NCBI RefSeq assembly: GCF_004217045.1
Contig: NZ_SGXM01000001.1
Coordinates: 868,001 to 932,000 of the forward strand
Reading direction: 5' to 3'
Source of the DNA: Cupriavidus agavae
Lineage (GTDB): Bacteria > Pseudomonadota > Gammaproteobacteria > Burkholderiales > Burkholderiaceae
DNA: 64,000 nt
The notes beneath the pieces were generated by a model. It did no database searches. It saw only the letters and a program-made list of their open reading frames with translations, and was not told the origin of the DNA. This document shows, in pieces, positions 19,742 through 29,659 of the stretch; position 1 is the stretch's first letter, and every line of letters begins with the position of its first letter. Position numbers and translations under genes: made by a program.

Positions 19742-20554
19742 ATGAGCACCCCCGCACTTTCCCTTGAAAACGTGACCTGTACCTTCGTCTCGCGCGAAGA
19801 CCGGGCGCAGCGCTACACCGCCGTGCGCGATGTCACGATGTCCATCCAGCCCGGCGAGTTCGTCTCGGTCGTCGGCCCCACCGGCTGCGGCAAGTCCACG
19901 CTGCTGAATGTCTCGGCCGGCCTGCTCGAACCGTCGTCCGGCGAGGTGCGCGTGTTCGGCGAGCCGCTGCGCGGCATCAACACGCGCGCCGGGTACATGT
20001 TCCAGACCGAGGCGCTGATGCCGTGGCGCAGCGCGCTCGACAACGTGATTGCCGGCCTCGAATTCCGCGGCCTGCCGCGCGCCGACGCCGTGGCGCAGGG
20101 CGAGGAATGGCTGCGCCGCGTGGGCCTGGGTGGCTTTGGCGACCGCTACCCGCACCAGCTCTCGGGCGGCATGCGCAAGCGGGTGGCGCTGGCGCAGACG
20201 CTGATCATGGACCCCGACATCATCCTGATGGACGAACCGTTCTCGGCGCTCGACATCCAGACCCGCCAACTGATGGAGAACGAAGTGCTCGACCTCTGGG
20301 CCGCCAGGCGCAAGGCCGTGCTGTTCATCACGCACGACCTTGACGAGGCCATTGCCATGAGCGATCGGGTGATCGTGCTCTCGGCCGGGCCGGCTACCCA
20401 TCCGATTGGCGAATTTGCGATCGACCTGGCGCGTCCGCGCGACGTGGCCGAAGTCCGCACCGATCCGCGCTTCGTGGCGCTGCACGCCGCCATCTGGGAC
20501 GTGCTGCGCGAAGAAGTGCTCAAGGGCTATGCGCAGCAGCGCAAGGTGGCCTGA
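19742..20554 (+). CDS. ABC importer ATP-binding protein, NitT/TauT type
   Basis: 270-residue ATPase subunit. Walker A is GPTGCGKST (about residues 46-54), the Q-loop sits in YMFQTEALMPWRSALDNV, the signature is LSGGMRKRVALAQ, Walker B is IILMDEPFSALD and the switch histidine is in FITHDLDEA. The family often has LSGGMRQR; here the Gln is Lys. The ATG at 19742 starts the conserved region; 23 upstream in-frame codons are not conserved-looking. It lies 100 nt after the binding protein and 35 nt before the permease gene. Confidence 0.95.
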   Translation: MSTPALSLENVTCTFVSREDRAQRYTAVRDVTMSIQPGEFVSVVGPTGCGKSTLLNVSAGLLEPSSGEVRVFGEPLRGINTRAGYMFQTEALMPWRSALDNVIAGLEFRGLPRADAVAQGEEWLRRVGLGGFGDRYPHQLSGGMRKRVALAQTLIMDPDIILMDEPFSALDIQTRQLMENEVLDLWAARRKAVLFITHDLDEAIAMSDRVIVLSAGPATHPIGEFAIDLARPRDVAEVRTDPRFVALHAAIWDVLREEVLKGYAQQRKVA

Positions 20555-20589
20555 GCCTTCACGACAACTACAAAATTAAAGAAACGGCT

Positions 20590-21381
20590 ATGGCTTTTCG
20601 TCCCGATTCTCGCGGCATGCTGCGCGTCTGGCAGTTGCTGCTCCTTGTCGTCATTCTTCTGATCTGGCATTTCGCCACGCGCAACGAGCAGGTGGCGTTC
20701 TTCTTCGGCGAGCCGCTGAAGGTGGCGCAGCGCATCTGGAGCTGGTTCTTCGTCGAGCGCGATATCTATATCCACCTTGGCGTGACGCTGCTGGAAACGG
20801 TGCTGGCGTTTGGCATCGGTACCGTGGCCGGGCTTGGCGTGGGCCTGTGGCTGGCGTTGAGCCCGTTCACGTCGGCGGTGCTCGATCCCTACGTGAAGGC
20901 CGCCAACTCGATGCCGCGCGTGATCCTGGCGCCGATCTTCGCGGTCTGGTTCGGACTCGGCATCTGGTCGAAGGTGGCGCTGGCCGTGACGCTGGTGTTC
21001 TTCATCGTCTTCTTCAACGTCTACCAGGGCGTCAAGGAAGTCAGCCCCGTGGTGCTGGCCAACGCGCGCATGCTCGGCGCAAACCGGCAGCAATTACTAC
21101 GTCACGTCTACCTGCCGAGCGCCACGAGCTGGGTGTTCTCGTCGCTGCATACCTCGGTGGGGCTGGCGTTCGTGGGGGCGGTGGTCGGGGAATACCTGGG
21201 CTCGGCGCGCGGCGTGGGCTACCTGATCCTGCAGGCCGAAGGCACGTTCGACATCAACACGGTGTTCGCCGGCATCGTCGTGCTGACGGCCTGCGCGCTG
21301 ATGCTCGACTGGGCAGTGACGGTGATGGAGAAACGGCTGATGAAATGGCAGCCGAAGAGCGGGGAAACGGAGAAGCTCTGA
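20590..21381 (+). CDS. ABC importer permease, NitT/TauT type
   Basis: 263-residue inner-membrane subunit with about six hydrophobic helices (the first at about 14-30). The EAA coupling loop (VLANARMLGANRQQLLRHVY) that docks on the ATPase is at about residues 155-175, and SMPRVILAPIFAVWFGLG is a conserved family stretch. It ends the three-gene importer and is followed by the palindrome at 21397 and a convergent gene. Confidence 0.94.
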   Translation: MAFRPDSRGMLRVWQLLLLVVILLIWHFATRNEQVAFFFGEPLKVAQRIWSWFFVERDIYIHLGVTLLETVLAFGIGTVAGLGVGLWLALSPFTSAVLDPYVKAANSMPRVILAPIFAVWFGLGIWSKVALAVTLVFFIVFFNVYQGVKEVSPVVLANARMLGANRQQLLRHVYLPSATSWVFSSLHTSVGLAFVGAVVGEYLGSARGVGYLILQAEGTFDINTVFAGIVVLTACALMLDWAVTVMEKRLMKWQPKSGETEKL

Positions 21382-21396
21382 GTTGCCTATGTTTTT

Positions 21397-21423
21397 CCCC
21401 TCTCCCGCCATGCGGGAGAGGGG
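21397..21423. repeat. REP-like palindrome, copy 3
   Basis: CCCCTCTCCCGC, loop CAT, GCGGGAGAGGGG: a perfect 12-bp stem followed by AGCA. It sits in the 70-nt gap between convergent genes. A T run lies on the 5' side rather than the 3' side of the plus-strand hairpin, so an intrinsic-terminator role is doubtful. Confidence 0.88.
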
Positions 21424-21450
21424 AGCAGAACCGGGGGAAGAAACGAATCT

Positions 21451-22425
21451 TTACGGATTGATGACAATCTTCCCGGTCACCTTCCGCGCCTCCATGTCCT
21501 TCAGCGCCTGCGGCGCCTGCTCCAGCGGGTAGCGTGCCGAGATGTGCGGGCGGATCTTGCCTTCCTTCATCCAGCCGAGCATCTGCGCCATGTTGGCCTG
21601 GTTGGCCTTCGGCTCGCGGCGGGCGAAGTCGCCCCAGAACACGCCCACCAGCGAGGCACCCTTGAGCAGGGCCAGGTTCAGCGGGATCTTCGGAATTTCG
21701 CCATTGGCGAAGCCCACCACGAGGTAGCGCCCGCGCCAGGCGATGGAGCGGAACGCCGGCTCGGCGTAGACGCCGCCTACCGGGTCGTAGATCACGTCGG
21801 GGCCCTTGCCGTCGGTCAGCGCCTTGATGCGCTCGCGCAGGTCCTCGGTGGTGTAGTTGATCACCGCGTCGGCGCCGTGCTCCTTGCAGACCGCGAGCTT
21901 TTCATCGGTCGAGGCCGCCGCGATCACGCGTGCGCCAATCGCCTTGCCGATCTCGATAGCCGCCAGGCCCACGCCGCCGGCGGCGCCCAGCACCAGCATG
22001 GTCTCGCCGGCCTTGAGTTCGCCGCGGTCCACCACGGCGTGGTGCGAGGTGCCGTAGGTCAGCGTGAAGGCGGCGGCCACGTCGAAATCGATGCCGGGCG
22101 GCATGGGCACCACGGCCTTGGCCGGCGCCCGGGCCTGCGTGGCGAACGCGCCGTTGCCGAGATAGGCAATGACCTTGTCGCCCGGTTTCACATGCGTGAC
22201 GCCGGCACCCACGGCGTTGACCACGCCGGCCAGCTCCGAGCCCGGCGAGAACGGCAGTTCGGGCTTGGCCTGGTACTTGTTCTGGATGATCAGCACATCG
22301 GGAAAGTTCACGCCGGCCGACTTCACGTCGATGACGACTTCGCCGTCGCCCGGTACCAGGTCGGGCAGGGTTTCGAGCGACAGGGAGTCGGGCGGGCCCC
22401 AGGCTTTGCACAGGACGGCTTTCAT
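21451..22425 (-). CDS. Quinone oxidoreductase-like MDR-family dehydrogenase
   Basis: 324 residues of the medium-chain dehydrogenase/reductase superfamily, quinone oxidoreductase branch (NADPH-dependent reduction of quinones or enones). The start at 22425 gives MKAVLCKAWGPPDSL, the normal N-terminus; 58 upstream codons in frame are ignored. The Rossmann motif LVLGAAGGVGLAAIEIGKAIG is at about residues 145-165. The structural and catalytic zinc ligands of alcohol dehydrogenases are absent, as expected for this branch. It is a single gene facing the ABC importer; the substrate is not predictable. Confidence 0.9.
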   Translation of the reverse strand: MKAVLCKAWGPPDSLSLETLPDLVPGDGEVVIDVKSAGVNFPDVLIIQNKYQAKPELPFSPGSELAGVVNAVGAGVTHVKPGDKVIAYLGNGAFATQARAPAKAVVPMPPGIDFDVAAAFTLTYGTSHHAVVDRGELKAGETMLVLGAAGGVGLAAIEIGKAIGARVIAAASTDEKLAVCKEHGADAVINYTTEDLRERIKALTDGKGPDVIYDPVGGVYAEPAFRSIAWRGRYLVVGFANGEIPKIPLNLALLKGASLVGVFWGDFARREPKANQANMAQMLGWMKEGKIRPHISARYPLEQAPQALKDMEARKVTGKIVINP

Positions 22426-22594
22426 ATTGTCTCCGGTTGTAATGTGGTCACGGCCGGGCAAGTGTAGCGCAAGAAAAGCACGGTCGTTCTGTGCAGGAAA
22501 AACGCGCATGATCCCCATTCGGGACGCGCATGGCCGGCGTCCGGGCCGCCTCGTCACGGGGCGCCGCAGTGCCGCCAGCGGCGCCCCGGTCAGG

Positions 22595-22600
22595 TACAAT
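22595..22600 (+). promoter_or_regulatory. -10 box of surE, 7 nt before the start codon
   Basis: TACAAT is followed by CGCGGCC and then ATG. No good -35 is visible. The spacing predicts a leaderless or nearly leaderless mRNA. Confidence 0.45.
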
Positions 22601-22607
22601 CGCGGCC

Positions 22608-23360
22608 ATGCATATCCTTCTCGCCAACGACGACGGTTACCTCGCGCCTGGGCTCGCGGCCCTGCACGCCGCGCTTGCCCCGCTGGCCCGCGTGACCGTG
22701 ATCGCGCCCGAGCAGAACCATAGCGGGGCGTCCAATTCCCTGACGTTGCAGCGTCCGCTGTCGGTCTACGAGGCGCGCGAAGGGGTGCAGAAGGGTTTCC
22801 GCTTCCTGAACGGCACGCCTACCGATTGCGTGCACGTGGCGCTGACCGGCCTGCTGGACGAGCGTCCGGACCTCGTGGTCTCGGGCATCAACCAGGGCCA
22901 GAACATGGGCGAGGACGTGCTGTACTCGGGCACCGTGGCCGCCGCCATCGAGGGCTACCTGTTCGGCATCCCGTCGATCGCGTTCTCGCAGGTCCACCAC
23001 GGCTGGGAGCATCTCGACGCCGCCGCCCGCGTGGCACGCGGGATCGTCGAGCGCGTGATCGCCCAACCGCCGCGCGAACCGTTCCTGCTCAACGTCAATA
23101 TCCCGAACCTGCCCTACGAGCATATCCAGGGGCAGCATGCCACGCGGCTTGGCAAGCGGCACCCGTCGCAGCCGGTCATCGCGCAGACCAACCCGCGCGG
23201 CGATCCGATCTACTGGATCGGCCCGGCCGGCGACGCCCGCGATGCCAGCGAAGGCACCGATTTCCATGCCACGGCCAATGGCTTTGTCTCGCTGACCCCG
23301 CTGCAGCTGGACCTGACCCATCGCGGCCAGCTCGACCAGATCGAACAGTGGCTGAGGTGA
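22608..23360 (+). CDS. surE: 5'/3'-nucleotidase SurE
   Basis: Metal-dependent phosphatase acting on nucleoside monophosphates, linked to stationary-phase survival. The 250-residue protein starts [15 protein letters not shown], where the paired aspartates bind the metal; SGASNSLTL and [10 protein letters not shown] hold the remaining metal and phosphate ligands. It heads the conserved surE-pcm-nlpD-rpoS stress cluster. An in-frame upstream start at 22530 would add 26 residues without family support. Confidence 0.96.
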   Translation: MHILLANDDGYLAPGLAALHAALAPLARVTVIAPEQNHSGASNSLTLQRPLSVYEAREGVQKGFRFLNGTPTDCVHVALTGLLDERPDLVVSGINQGQNMGEDVLYSGTVAAAIEGYLFGIPSIAFSQVHHGWEHLDAAARVARGIVERVIAQPPREPFLLNVNIPNLPYEHIQGQHATRLGKRHPSQPVIAQTNPRGDPIYWIGPAGDARDASEGTDFHATANGFVSLTPLQLDLTHRGQLDQIEQWLR

Positions 23361-23415
23361 GCGTGCCGTCGTCCTCCACGCTGTTTCCGTTCGCGTTTCC
23401 GTTCCCGTCCCGGAC

Positions 23416-24315
23416 ATGAGCACCACGCCGCGCCGCCCCCGCTTTCCGCTGTCGCTCGATGCGGTAGTCGAACGCAAGCCCGCTCCCGCGCGTACCGCCG
23501 GGTTGCCGGCGGTGGGCAAGCGCGTGGCCGCACCGGCGCCGGCAACCGTCAAGCCGCGCAAGCCTGCGGCACCGCCCGCGCCACCGCCGCCGGGCAGTGC
23601 GGTCGAGGCGCGCGCGTCGGCGGCCGTGGCGGGCGGCGGGGGCATGGCTTCCGACCGCGCGCGCGGCGTGCTGGCCGCGCGGCTGCGGGCTGGCGGCATC
23701 CGCGACGAGCGCGTGCTGGGCGCCATCGGCACCGTGCCGCGCCATCTGTTCATGGAGCCGGGGCTGGCCTCGCAGGCCTATGAGGACGCCGCGCTGCCGA
23801 TCGGCCACCAGCAGACCATTTCCAAGCCCTCGGTCGTGGCGCGCATGATCGAGCTGTTGCGCGAGGGCCTGACGCCGGACCAGCCGCTGGAGCGCGTGCT
23901 GGAAATCGGCACCGGCTGCGGCTACCAGGCCGCCGTACTGAGCCTGGTGGCGCAGGAGGTGTTCTCCATCGAACGGATCCGTCCGCTGCACGAACAGGCC
24001 AAGGCCAACCTGCGGCCGCTGCGCGTGCCCAATATCCGCCTGCATTACGGAGACGGCATGCTGGGCCTGCCCCAGGCCGCCCCGTTCTCGTCGATCATCC
24101 TCGCCGCGGCCGGCATGGAAGTCCCGCAGGCCCTGCTGGAACAACTGGCCATCGGCGGCCGCCTGATCGCGCCGGTGGTGGCGTCGGGCCATGGCGCGCC
24201 GGGCCAGACCGTGACACAGCAACTGCTGCTGATCGAGCGCCTCAATCGGCATCGCTTTCACCGTACCGCGCTTGAAGCCGTTTTCTTTGTGCCTTTAAAA
24301 TCGGGCACCATCTGA
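23416..24315 (+). CDS. pcm: Protein-L-isoaspartate O-methyltransferase
   Basis: Repairs damaged isoaspartyl residues using S-adenosylmethionine. The SAM motif [15 protein letters not shown] and the family segment [20 protein letters not shown] are clear. At 299 residues it is about 75 longer than the usual enzyme because of an Ala/Pro/Arg-rich N-terminal extension. An internal ATG at 23644 (MASDRARG) would give a product of normal size and may be the real or a second start. It lies between surE and nlpD. Confidence 0.94.
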   Translation: MSTTPRRPRFPLSLDAVVERKPAPARTAGLPAVGKRVAAPAPATVKPRKPAAPPAPPPPGSAVEARASAAVAGGGGMASDRARGVLAARLRAGGIRDERVLGAIGTVPRHLFMEPGLASQAYEDAALPIGHQQTISKPSVVARMIELLREGLTPDQPLERVLEIGTGCGYQAAVLSLVAQEVFSIERIRPLHEQAKANLRPLRVPNIRLHYGDGMLGLPQAAPFSSIILAAAGMEVPQALLEQLAIGGRLIAPVVASGHGAPGQTVTQQLLLIERLNRHRFHRTALEAVFFVPLKSGTI

Positions 24316-24323
24316 GTCGAAAT

Positions 24324-25229
24324 ATGCACAACAACGTGAATCCGGATTCTTTCGCAAGCGTCGGAAAACGCCTGAGCGTCATCGCCTGCGCGGCCATGCT
24401 GGCCGCCTGCGCCAATTCCCCCATGCCCGCGCCCGTGGTGGACCGCACCACTGGCGGCAGCGGCACGCAGATCACGGCGGCCACCGAGCCGGCACCGGCC
24501 GGGTACTATCGGGTCAAGCGCGGCGATACCCTTTACCGTATCGCGCTCGAGAACGGCCAGTCGTACCGCGACGTGGCCACCTGGAACAACCTGGGCAACG
24601 CCAACCAGATCGAGGTGGGCCAGCTGCTGCGCGTGGTGCCGCCGAGCGCCGACGTGAACGCGGCGCCGGGCGTGGCCACGATTCCCGTGGCGCCGGGCAC
24701 GGTGCAGTCGCAGCCGATCGACGCCTCGCGCCCGGTGGGCACGCCGATGAGCGCCGCCTCGTCGGCCCCCGCCGCAGCGGCTCCGGCAGCCGCCGCAGCG
24801 GCTCCGGCAGCCGCCGCAGCGCCCGCGCCGGCGGCGCCGGCGACGGCCGCATCGGCCCCCGCCGGAGACATCCGCCTGGCGTGGCCGGCTACCGGACAAC
24901 TGATCGGTAAATTTGACGACAAGGCCAACAAGGGCATCGATATCGCAGGTAAAAAAGGCGATCCGGTGCTGGCTGCGGACGAGGGTAGGGTGATTCACGT
25001 AGGCCCCTTGCGCGGCTACGGGAATCTTGTCATCATCAAGCACAACGACACGTATCTCACCGCCTACGGTCACAACGACAAGGTGCTGGTGGCAGAGCAG
25101 TCAACGGTCCGCAAGGGCCAGAAGATTGCCGAAATGGGTAACAGTGATACTGACAGGGTCAAGCTGCATTTCGAGGTTCGCAAGAACGGAAAACCGATCG
25201 ATCCGATGCGGTATCTGCCGCCACAGTGA
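24324..25229 (+). CDS. nlpD: NlpD-type LysM/LytM lipoprotein, amidase activator
   Basis: Outer-membrane lipoprotein (lipobox MLAAC, Cys29) that activates a cell-wall amidase at the division site. A LysM domain (YYRVKRGDTLYRIALENGQS, about 62-105) is followed by an Ala/Pro linker and a LytM (M23) domain (about 195-300). The zinc ligands are degenerate: the first His of the HxxxD motif is replaced (NKGIDIAG) and the last HxH reads KLH, so it should regulate rather than cut peptidoglycan. It lies directly upstream of rpoS, whose promoter is inside nlpD in relatives. A 21-bp tandem repeat sits in the linker. Confidence 0.95.
   Translation: MHNNVNPDSFASVGKRLSVIACAAMLAACANSPMPAPVVDRTTGGSGTQITAATEPAPAGYYRVKRGDTLYRIALENGQSYRDVATWNNLGNANQIEVGQLLRVVPPSADVNAAPGVATIPVAPGTVQSQPIDASRPVGTPMSAASSAPAAAAPAAAAAAPAAAAAPAPAAPATAASAPAGDIRLAWPATGQLIGKFDDKANKGIDIAGKKGDPVLAADEGRVIHVGPLRGYGNLVIIKHNDTYLTAYGHNDKVLVAEQSTVRKGQKIAEMGNSDTDRVKLHFEVRKNGKPIDPMRYLPPQ
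24771..24822 (+). repeat. 21-bp tandem repeat in the nlpD linker
   Basis: A unit reading GCCGCAGCGGCTCCGGCA with a GCC extension is repeated about 2.5 times. Since 21 bp is seven codons, copy-number change would lengthen or shorten an Ala/Pro linker without breaking the frame. Confidence 0.65.
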
Positions 25230-25235
25230 GGTTTC

Positions 25236-26396
25236 ATGCCACGCCAGAAAACTGTCTCATCCGGAGTTGTCAGCAGGACCCGTCGTCCCACGCAGCCGGA
25301 AAGCAAAGCTGGCGTGGCCGGGCAGGCTGACGATGAGACCGGCAGCAAGGTGAAGAAGGCCGCGCCGGCCTCGGACATGGTGCCGGTCACCGACGAGCCG
25401 ATCCGCCCCGTGGCCCGCACGCGCAACGCCGAGGCGAACGCCGACGACGCCGACCACGATGACGGCGACGAAGAGGAAAACGACGAGGACGAGGAGGAGG
25501 GCGCTGCCGAGGCGGCCACGCCCGAGCCCGACGACTTCCGCACCGTCCTCCATACGGAACTGGCTGCCGACACCGTCCAGCACTACCTGAACCGCATCAG
25601 CATCAAGCCGCTGCTCTCGGCGCCCGAGGAACTGCATTTCTCGACGCTCGCCAAGGGCGGCGATTTCTCCGCCCGGCAGGTCATGATCGAGCGCAACCTG
25701 CGCCTCGTGGTCAGCATCGCCAAGGGCTATCTGAACCGTGGCGTGCCGCTGCTCGACCTGATCGAGGAAGGCAACCTCGGCCTGATGCATGCGATCGAGA
25801 AATTCGATCCCACGCGCGGCTTCCGCTTCTCGACCTATGCCACCTGGTGGATCCGCCAGAGCATCGAGCGCGCGATCATGAACCAGGCGCGCACCGTGCG
25901 CTTGCCGGTGCACGTGATCCGCGAACTGAACCAGGTACTGCGCGCCAAGCGCCATCTTGAGAAAGGTGGCACCGATGGCCGCGACGCCAGCCTCGAGGAC
26001 ATCGCGCACCTGCTCGGCAAGACGCCGGACGAGGTGCAGGATGTGCTGGCACTCAACGAACACACCACCTCGCTCGATACGCCGTTCGACCTCGATCCGG
26101 GCTCGAGCCTCCTTGATTTCCTCTCCGACGAACACAACGCCGCTCCCGACCAGGAGGTGGCGCACCGTGAACTGGAGGGCCTGATGAAACTGTGGCTGGC
26201 CCGCCTGTCGGAGAAACATCGCTATGTGGTGGAGCGCCGCTTCGGCCTGAACCACATCGAACCGGCCACCCTTGAGGAACTGGCCGAGGAAATGGGCCTG
26301 ACGCGCGAACGCGTGCGCCAGATCCAGCAGGAAGCGCTCGTCAAGCTCAAACGGCATTTCGCTTCGCAGGGTGTACGCAAGGACGCCGTTTTATGA
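25236..26396 (+). CDS. rpoS: Stationary-phase sigma factor RpoS
   Basis: Alternative sigma-70 family factor for stress and stationary phase. The 386-residue protein has regions 1.2-2 ([20 protein letters not shown], then [20 protein letters not shown] and [15 protein letters not shown]), region 3 and region 4 with the [20 protein letters not shown] helix-turn-helix. The first 100 residues are an acidic, low-complexity extension longer than that of E. coli RpoS. It follows nlpD by 6 nt, and its stop overlaps the start of the next gene (ATGA). Confidence 0.97.
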   Translation: MPRQKTVSSGVVSRTRRPTQPESKAGVAGQADDETGSKVKKAAPASDMVPVTDEPIRPVARTRNAEANADDADHDDGDEEENDEDEEEGAAEAATPEPDDFRTVLHTELAADTVQHYLNRISIKPLLSAPEELHFSTLAKGGDFSARQVMIERNLRLVVSIAKGYLNRGVPLLDLIEEGNLGLMHAIEKFDPTRGFRFSTYATWWIRQSIERAIMNQARTVRLPVHVIRELNQVLRAKRHLEKGGTDGRDASLEDIAHLLGKTPDEVQDVLALNEHTTSLDTPFDLDPGSSLLDFLSDEHNAAPDQEVAHRELEGLMKLWLARLSEKHRYVVERRFGLNHIEPATLEELAEEMGLTRERVRQIQQEALVKLKRHFASQGVRKDAVL

Positions 26397-27232
26397 CCCC
26401 TGTGCTGGTATTCGACATCGAGACGATTCCCGATGTCGACGGCCTGCGCCGTTTGCACGACCATCCCGCATCGATGAGCGACGCCGAAGTCGCCGAGCAT
26501 GCGTTTGCTGCCCGCCGGGAGAAGACCGGCTCCGACTTCCTGCCGCATTACCTGCAACGCGTGGCCGCCATTTCGTGCGTGCTGCGCCGGACCCAGCGCG
26601 ATGGCTCGGCGGTGTTCCACGTCGGCTCCCTGGGCACGCCCGAGGATGGCGAAGCCACGCTGATCCAGAAGTTCTACGAACTGATCGCCCGCTACAGCCC
26701 GCAACTGGTGTCGTGGAACGGCGGCGGTTTCGACTTGCCCGTGCTGCACTACCGGGGCCTGGTCCACGGCGTGGCAGCCCCGCGCTACTGGGAAATGGGC
26801 GAGGGCCGCGACGACGACAGCCGCGACTTCAAGTGGAACAACTACATCAGCCGCTACCACATGCGGCACCTGGACCTGATGGACCTGCTGGCGATGTATC
26901 AGCCTCGCGCCAGCGCGCCGCTCGACGACCTCGCCAAGCTTTGCGGCTTTCCCGGCAAGATGGGGATGGACGGCAGCATGGTGTGGCAGGCGTTCCAGGC
27001 CGGCCAGTTGAACGAGATCCGCGATTACTGCGAGACCGACGTCGTCAACACCTACCTGATGTATTGCCGCTTCCAGCTGATGCGCGGCGGCCTGACGCCG
27101 CGCGAGTTCGACATGGAGGTGGCGCTGGTGCAGGAATCGCTGGCCGAGTTGCCCGGCGCGCAGTGGATGGAGTATCTGCGCGCGTTCCGGGTGCAGCCGC
27201 TGAGCCCCGAACCCGAAGAAGAAGACTTCTGA
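26393..27232 (+). CDS. PolB-like 3'-5' exonuclease (DEDDy)
   Basis: 279-residue predicted DNA exonuclease of the stand-alone PolB-like family. The DEDD active site is visible: FDIETIPD (first D and E), [12 protein letters not shown] (second D) and [13 protein letters not shown] (last D with the Tyr of the DEDDy class, about residues 210-222). There is no polymerase domain. It overlaps rpoS by 4 nt and is probably co-translated with it, so stationary-phase expression is likely. Physiological role unproven. Confidence 0.88.
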   Translation: MTPVLVFDIETIPDVDGLRRLHDHPASMSDAEVAEHAFAARREKTGSDFLPHYLQRVAAISCVLRRTQRDGSAVFHVGSLGTPEDGEATLIQKFYELIARYSPQLVSWNGGGFDLPVLHYRGLVHGVAAPRYWEMGEGRDDDSRDFKWNNYISRYHMRHLDLMDLLAMYQPRASAPLDDLAKLCGFPGKMGMDGSMVWQAFQAGQLNEIRDYCETDVVNTYLMYCRFQLMRGGLTPREFDMEVALVQESLAELPGAQWMEYLRAFRVQPLSPEPEEEDF

Positions 27233-27251
27233 AGGTTGGCGGGGCGGGCGG

Positions 27252-28106
27252 CTAGTCCGCCAGCGTCAGGTGGATGGGCTGGTGGTCCGATGCATCGGTC
27301 TGGCCGTTGACTTCGCAACGCTGCACGCCGTCGAGCAGATTCTCGGTCACGAAGACGAAATCGCACGCGAACGGCGGCTCCTTCCACTGTTCGCGGTCGT
27401 AGAGGCCACAGGTCGGGGAATGTCGCTCTCCCGGATGCCGGTGGCACCAGGCATCGCGCCAGTTCGCCGTGGTGTCCGGATAGGGCGCGACCATGCGCAG
27501 ATAGGCCGCATCGTCGGGTTTGCTGTTGAAATCGCCGCACAGCACGGCCTCGGCGGGGCGCGGCTCGGGGGTGAACGGGCCGAACGCCTTTTCCGACTTG
27601 CCCGGCCGCCGCGCGTGGGCGCACGCCTCGGCATGCCATTGCCGCAGCGCCTCGGCCTGGGCTTCGCGCTGGACCTTCGAGTAGTACTCCAGATGCGTGC
27701 AGATCACACGGAGCGGTTTACCACCGGCCTGCACGGTCACTTCGAGTGCCACACGGGGCATCGATAGCACGTCCGGGTCGGCCGGCCAGGGCAGCGCGCG
27801 GCGGAACACCTCGTTGACGGGTAGCCGGGTGGCAATCACGTTGCCGAACTGGCGCGGCGTGCCATCGCCATGGGTGCGGTCGACGCCCGGCGCGAAGATC
27901 AACCGGTAGCCCGGCAACAGGGCGGTCAGTTCGGCAACCTGGTCGCGTGCAGGCTGTCCCGGCATCTCTTCGAAGCCGCGCGTGACTTCCTGCAGGCAGA
28001 GCACATCGGCGTCAGCCATCTCGCGCAGCGTGCGCACGGTGCGCGCGAGGTCGACCCGGCCGTCCGCGCCGCGTCCCCACTGGATATTCCACGAAATCAG
28101 TTCCAT
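27252..28106 (-). CDS. Endonuclease/exonuclease/phosphatase (EEP) family protein
   Basis: 284 residues with the full EEP fold: [10 protein letters not shown] at the N-terminus, LCLQEV (catalytic Glu), GDFNSKPDD and SDHQPIHL (catalytic Asp-His) near the C-terminus. Members cut nucleic acids, sugar phosphates or phospholipids; no signal peptide is present, so this one is cytoplasmic. The start at 28106 gives [10 protein letters not shown]; the 18 upstream codons look non-coding and overlap the rlmD promoter. It converges on the exonuclease gene with a 19-nt gap. Confidence 0.88.
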   Translation of the reverse strand: MELISWNIQWGRGADGRVDLARTVRTLREMADADVLCLQEVTRGFEEMPGQPARDQVAELTALLPGYRLIFAPGVDRTHGDGTPRQFGNVIATRLPVNEVFRRALPWPADPDVLSMPRVALEVTVQAGGKPLRVICTHLEYYSKVQREAQAEALRQWHAEACAHARRPGKSEKAFGPFTPEPRPAEAVLCGDFNSKPDDAAYLRMVAPYPDTTANWRDAWCHRHPGERHSPTCGLYDREQWKEPPFACDFVFVTENLLDGVQRCEVNGQTDASDHQPIHLTLAD

Positions 28107-28141
28107 CGATTCCCTCTGTCGTGACAGCGCCGTGACTGGAC

Positions 28142-28147
28142 TACAAT
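28142..28147 (+). promoter_or_regulatory. -10 box of rlmD
   Basis: TACAAT, with AGTGAC-like sequence upstream as a poor -35. It lies 35 nt before the first plausible GTG start. Confidence 0.45.
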
Positions 28148-28182
28148 CGCGCTTTCGCAAAACAATACGACAGGTCCCTCTG

Positions 28183-29592
28183 GTGTCTCAAGCCGTGTCT
28201 CAAGCCGTGTCTTCCCCGCCCAATCCGGGTGCCGCTTCCGCCGCGCCGTCCGCCTCCGATCCCGTTGTCACCATCGGCAGCCTCGACATGGAGGCGCGCG
28301 GCGTTGGCCGCCTGGTCAACGAGGACGGCACGCCCGGCAAGGTGATCTTCGTCGAGGGCGCGCTGCCCGGCGAGACCGTGAGCTATCGCAGCCATCGCCG
28401 CAAGCCCAGCTACGAGCAGGCCAGCCTGGTCGAAATCAAGCAGCCATCGGTGATGCGCGTCGAGCCCGGCTGCCAGCACTTTGGCGTCTGCGGCGGCTGC
28501 TCGATGCAGCACCTCGACTCCCGTGCGCAGCTTGCCATCAAGCAGCGCATCCTCGAAGACGACCTCTGGCACCTCTCGAAGGTCAAGCCGGACGTCGTAT
28601 TTCGTCCAATTGCCGGCCCGGACTGGGGCTACCGCTACCGGGCGCGCCTGACCGTCCGCCATGTGGCCAAGAAGGGCGGCGTGCTGGTGGGGTTCCACGA
28701 GCGCAAGAGCAGCTATGTGGCGGACATGACGCGCTGCGAGATTCTGCCGCCGAAGATCTCGAACCTGCTCGTGCCGCTGCGCGAACTGGTGGGCGGCCTG
28801 TCGATCCGCGACCGCATGCCGCAGATCGAGCTGGCGGTGGGCGCCGAGGTCACGGCGCTGGTGCTGCGCATCCTCGAACCGCTGACCGATGCCGACAAGG
28901 ACTTGCTGCGCACCTTCGCCGACGCGCACGAGGTGCAGTTCTGGCTGCAGCCGAAGGGCCCGGACACCGTGTATCCGTTCCATCCGGCCGAGCAGGAGCT
29001 GGCTTATACGCTGCCAGAGTTCGGCATCCGCATGCCGTTCAAGCCGACCGACTTCACGCAGGTCAACCACCAGATCAACCGCGTGCTGATTGGCCGCGCG
29101 CTGCGCTTGCTCGATGCCCAGCCGACCGACCGCCTGCTCGATCTGTTCTGCGGCATCGGCAACTTCACGCTGCCGCTGGCCACGCAGGGCGCGTCGGTGA
29201 TGGGCATCGAGGGTAGCGAGGCGCTGACCACGCGCGCGCTGGCCAATGCCGGATACAACGGGCTCGCTGAAAAGACCTCGTTCGCGTGCCGCAATCTGTT
29301 CGAGGTCACCGCCGAGGATATCGCGGCGCTGGGCCGCTTCGACCGCTGGCTCGTCGATCCGCCGCGCGAGGGTGCGCTGGCTGTCTGCAAGGCGCTGGGT
29401 GAGTTGCACCAGGCCGGCAGCGATGTGCTGCCGAAGCGTATCGTCTACGTATCGTGCAGCCCGGCCACGCTGGCGCGCGACGCGGGCCTGCTGGTGCACG
29501 AGGCCGGCTACGTGCTCAAGGGCGCGGGTGTGGTCAACATGTTCCCGCATACCTCGCACGTGGAGTCGATCGCGGTGTTCGAGCGCGCCTGA
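28183..29592 (+). CDS. rlmD: 23S rRNA (uracil-1939-C5)-methyltransferase
   Basis: Methylates U1939 of 23S rRNA. An N-terminal TRAM domain ([20 protein letters not shown]) precedes a [4Fe-4S] cluster motif ([13 protein letters not shown]), the SAM motif [16 protein letters not shown] and the catalytic cysteine in [12 protein letters not shown]. The start is uncertain: GTG codons at 28183, 28195 and 28207 follow one another because a 12-bp unit is duplicated. The first is used here, giving 469 residues. It is divergent from the EEP gene. Confidence 0.94.
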   Translation: MSQAVSQAVSSPPNPGAASAAPSASDPVVTIGSLDMEARGVGRLVNEDGTPGKVIFVEGALPGETVSYRSHRRKPSYEQASLVEIKQPSVMRVEPGCQHFGVCGGCSMQHLDSRAQLAIKQRILEDDLWHLSKVKPDVVFRPIAGPDWGYRYRARLTVRHVAKKGGVLVGFHERKSSYVADMTRCEILPPKISNLLVPLRELVGGLSIRDRMPQIELAVGAEVTALVLRILEPLTDADKDLLRTFADAHEVQFWLQPKGPDTVYPFHPAEQELAYTLPEFGIRMPFKPTDFTQVNHQINRVLIGRALRLLDAQPTDRLLDLFCGIGNFTLPLATQGASVMGIEGSEALTTRALANAGYNGLAEKTSFACRNLFEVTAEDIAALGRFDRWLVDPPREGALAVCKALGELHQAGSDVLPKRIVYVSCSPATLARDAGLLVHEAGYVLKGAGVVNMFPHTSHVESIAVFERA

Positions 29593-29600
29593 CGCCGGCG

Positions 29601-29648
29601 CCCGCCCATGAGAAAAGCCGCCCGAAGGCGGCTTTTCTCATGGGCGGG
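29601..29648. terminator. Bidirectional terminator with a 22-bp perfect stem
   Basis: Arms 29601-29622 and 29627-29648 are perfectly complementary around a CGAA loop. An internal AAAA/TTTT tract lies within the stem on both strands. It separates the convergent rlmD and BI-1 genes and probably ends both transcripts. Confidence 0.85.
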
Positions 29649-29659
29649 CAGCTCGCTGC

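Noticed and set aside
21397..21423. REP-like palindromes as ordinary terminators
   Set aside because: None of the five copies has a T run at the correct side, and one is inside a coding sequence.
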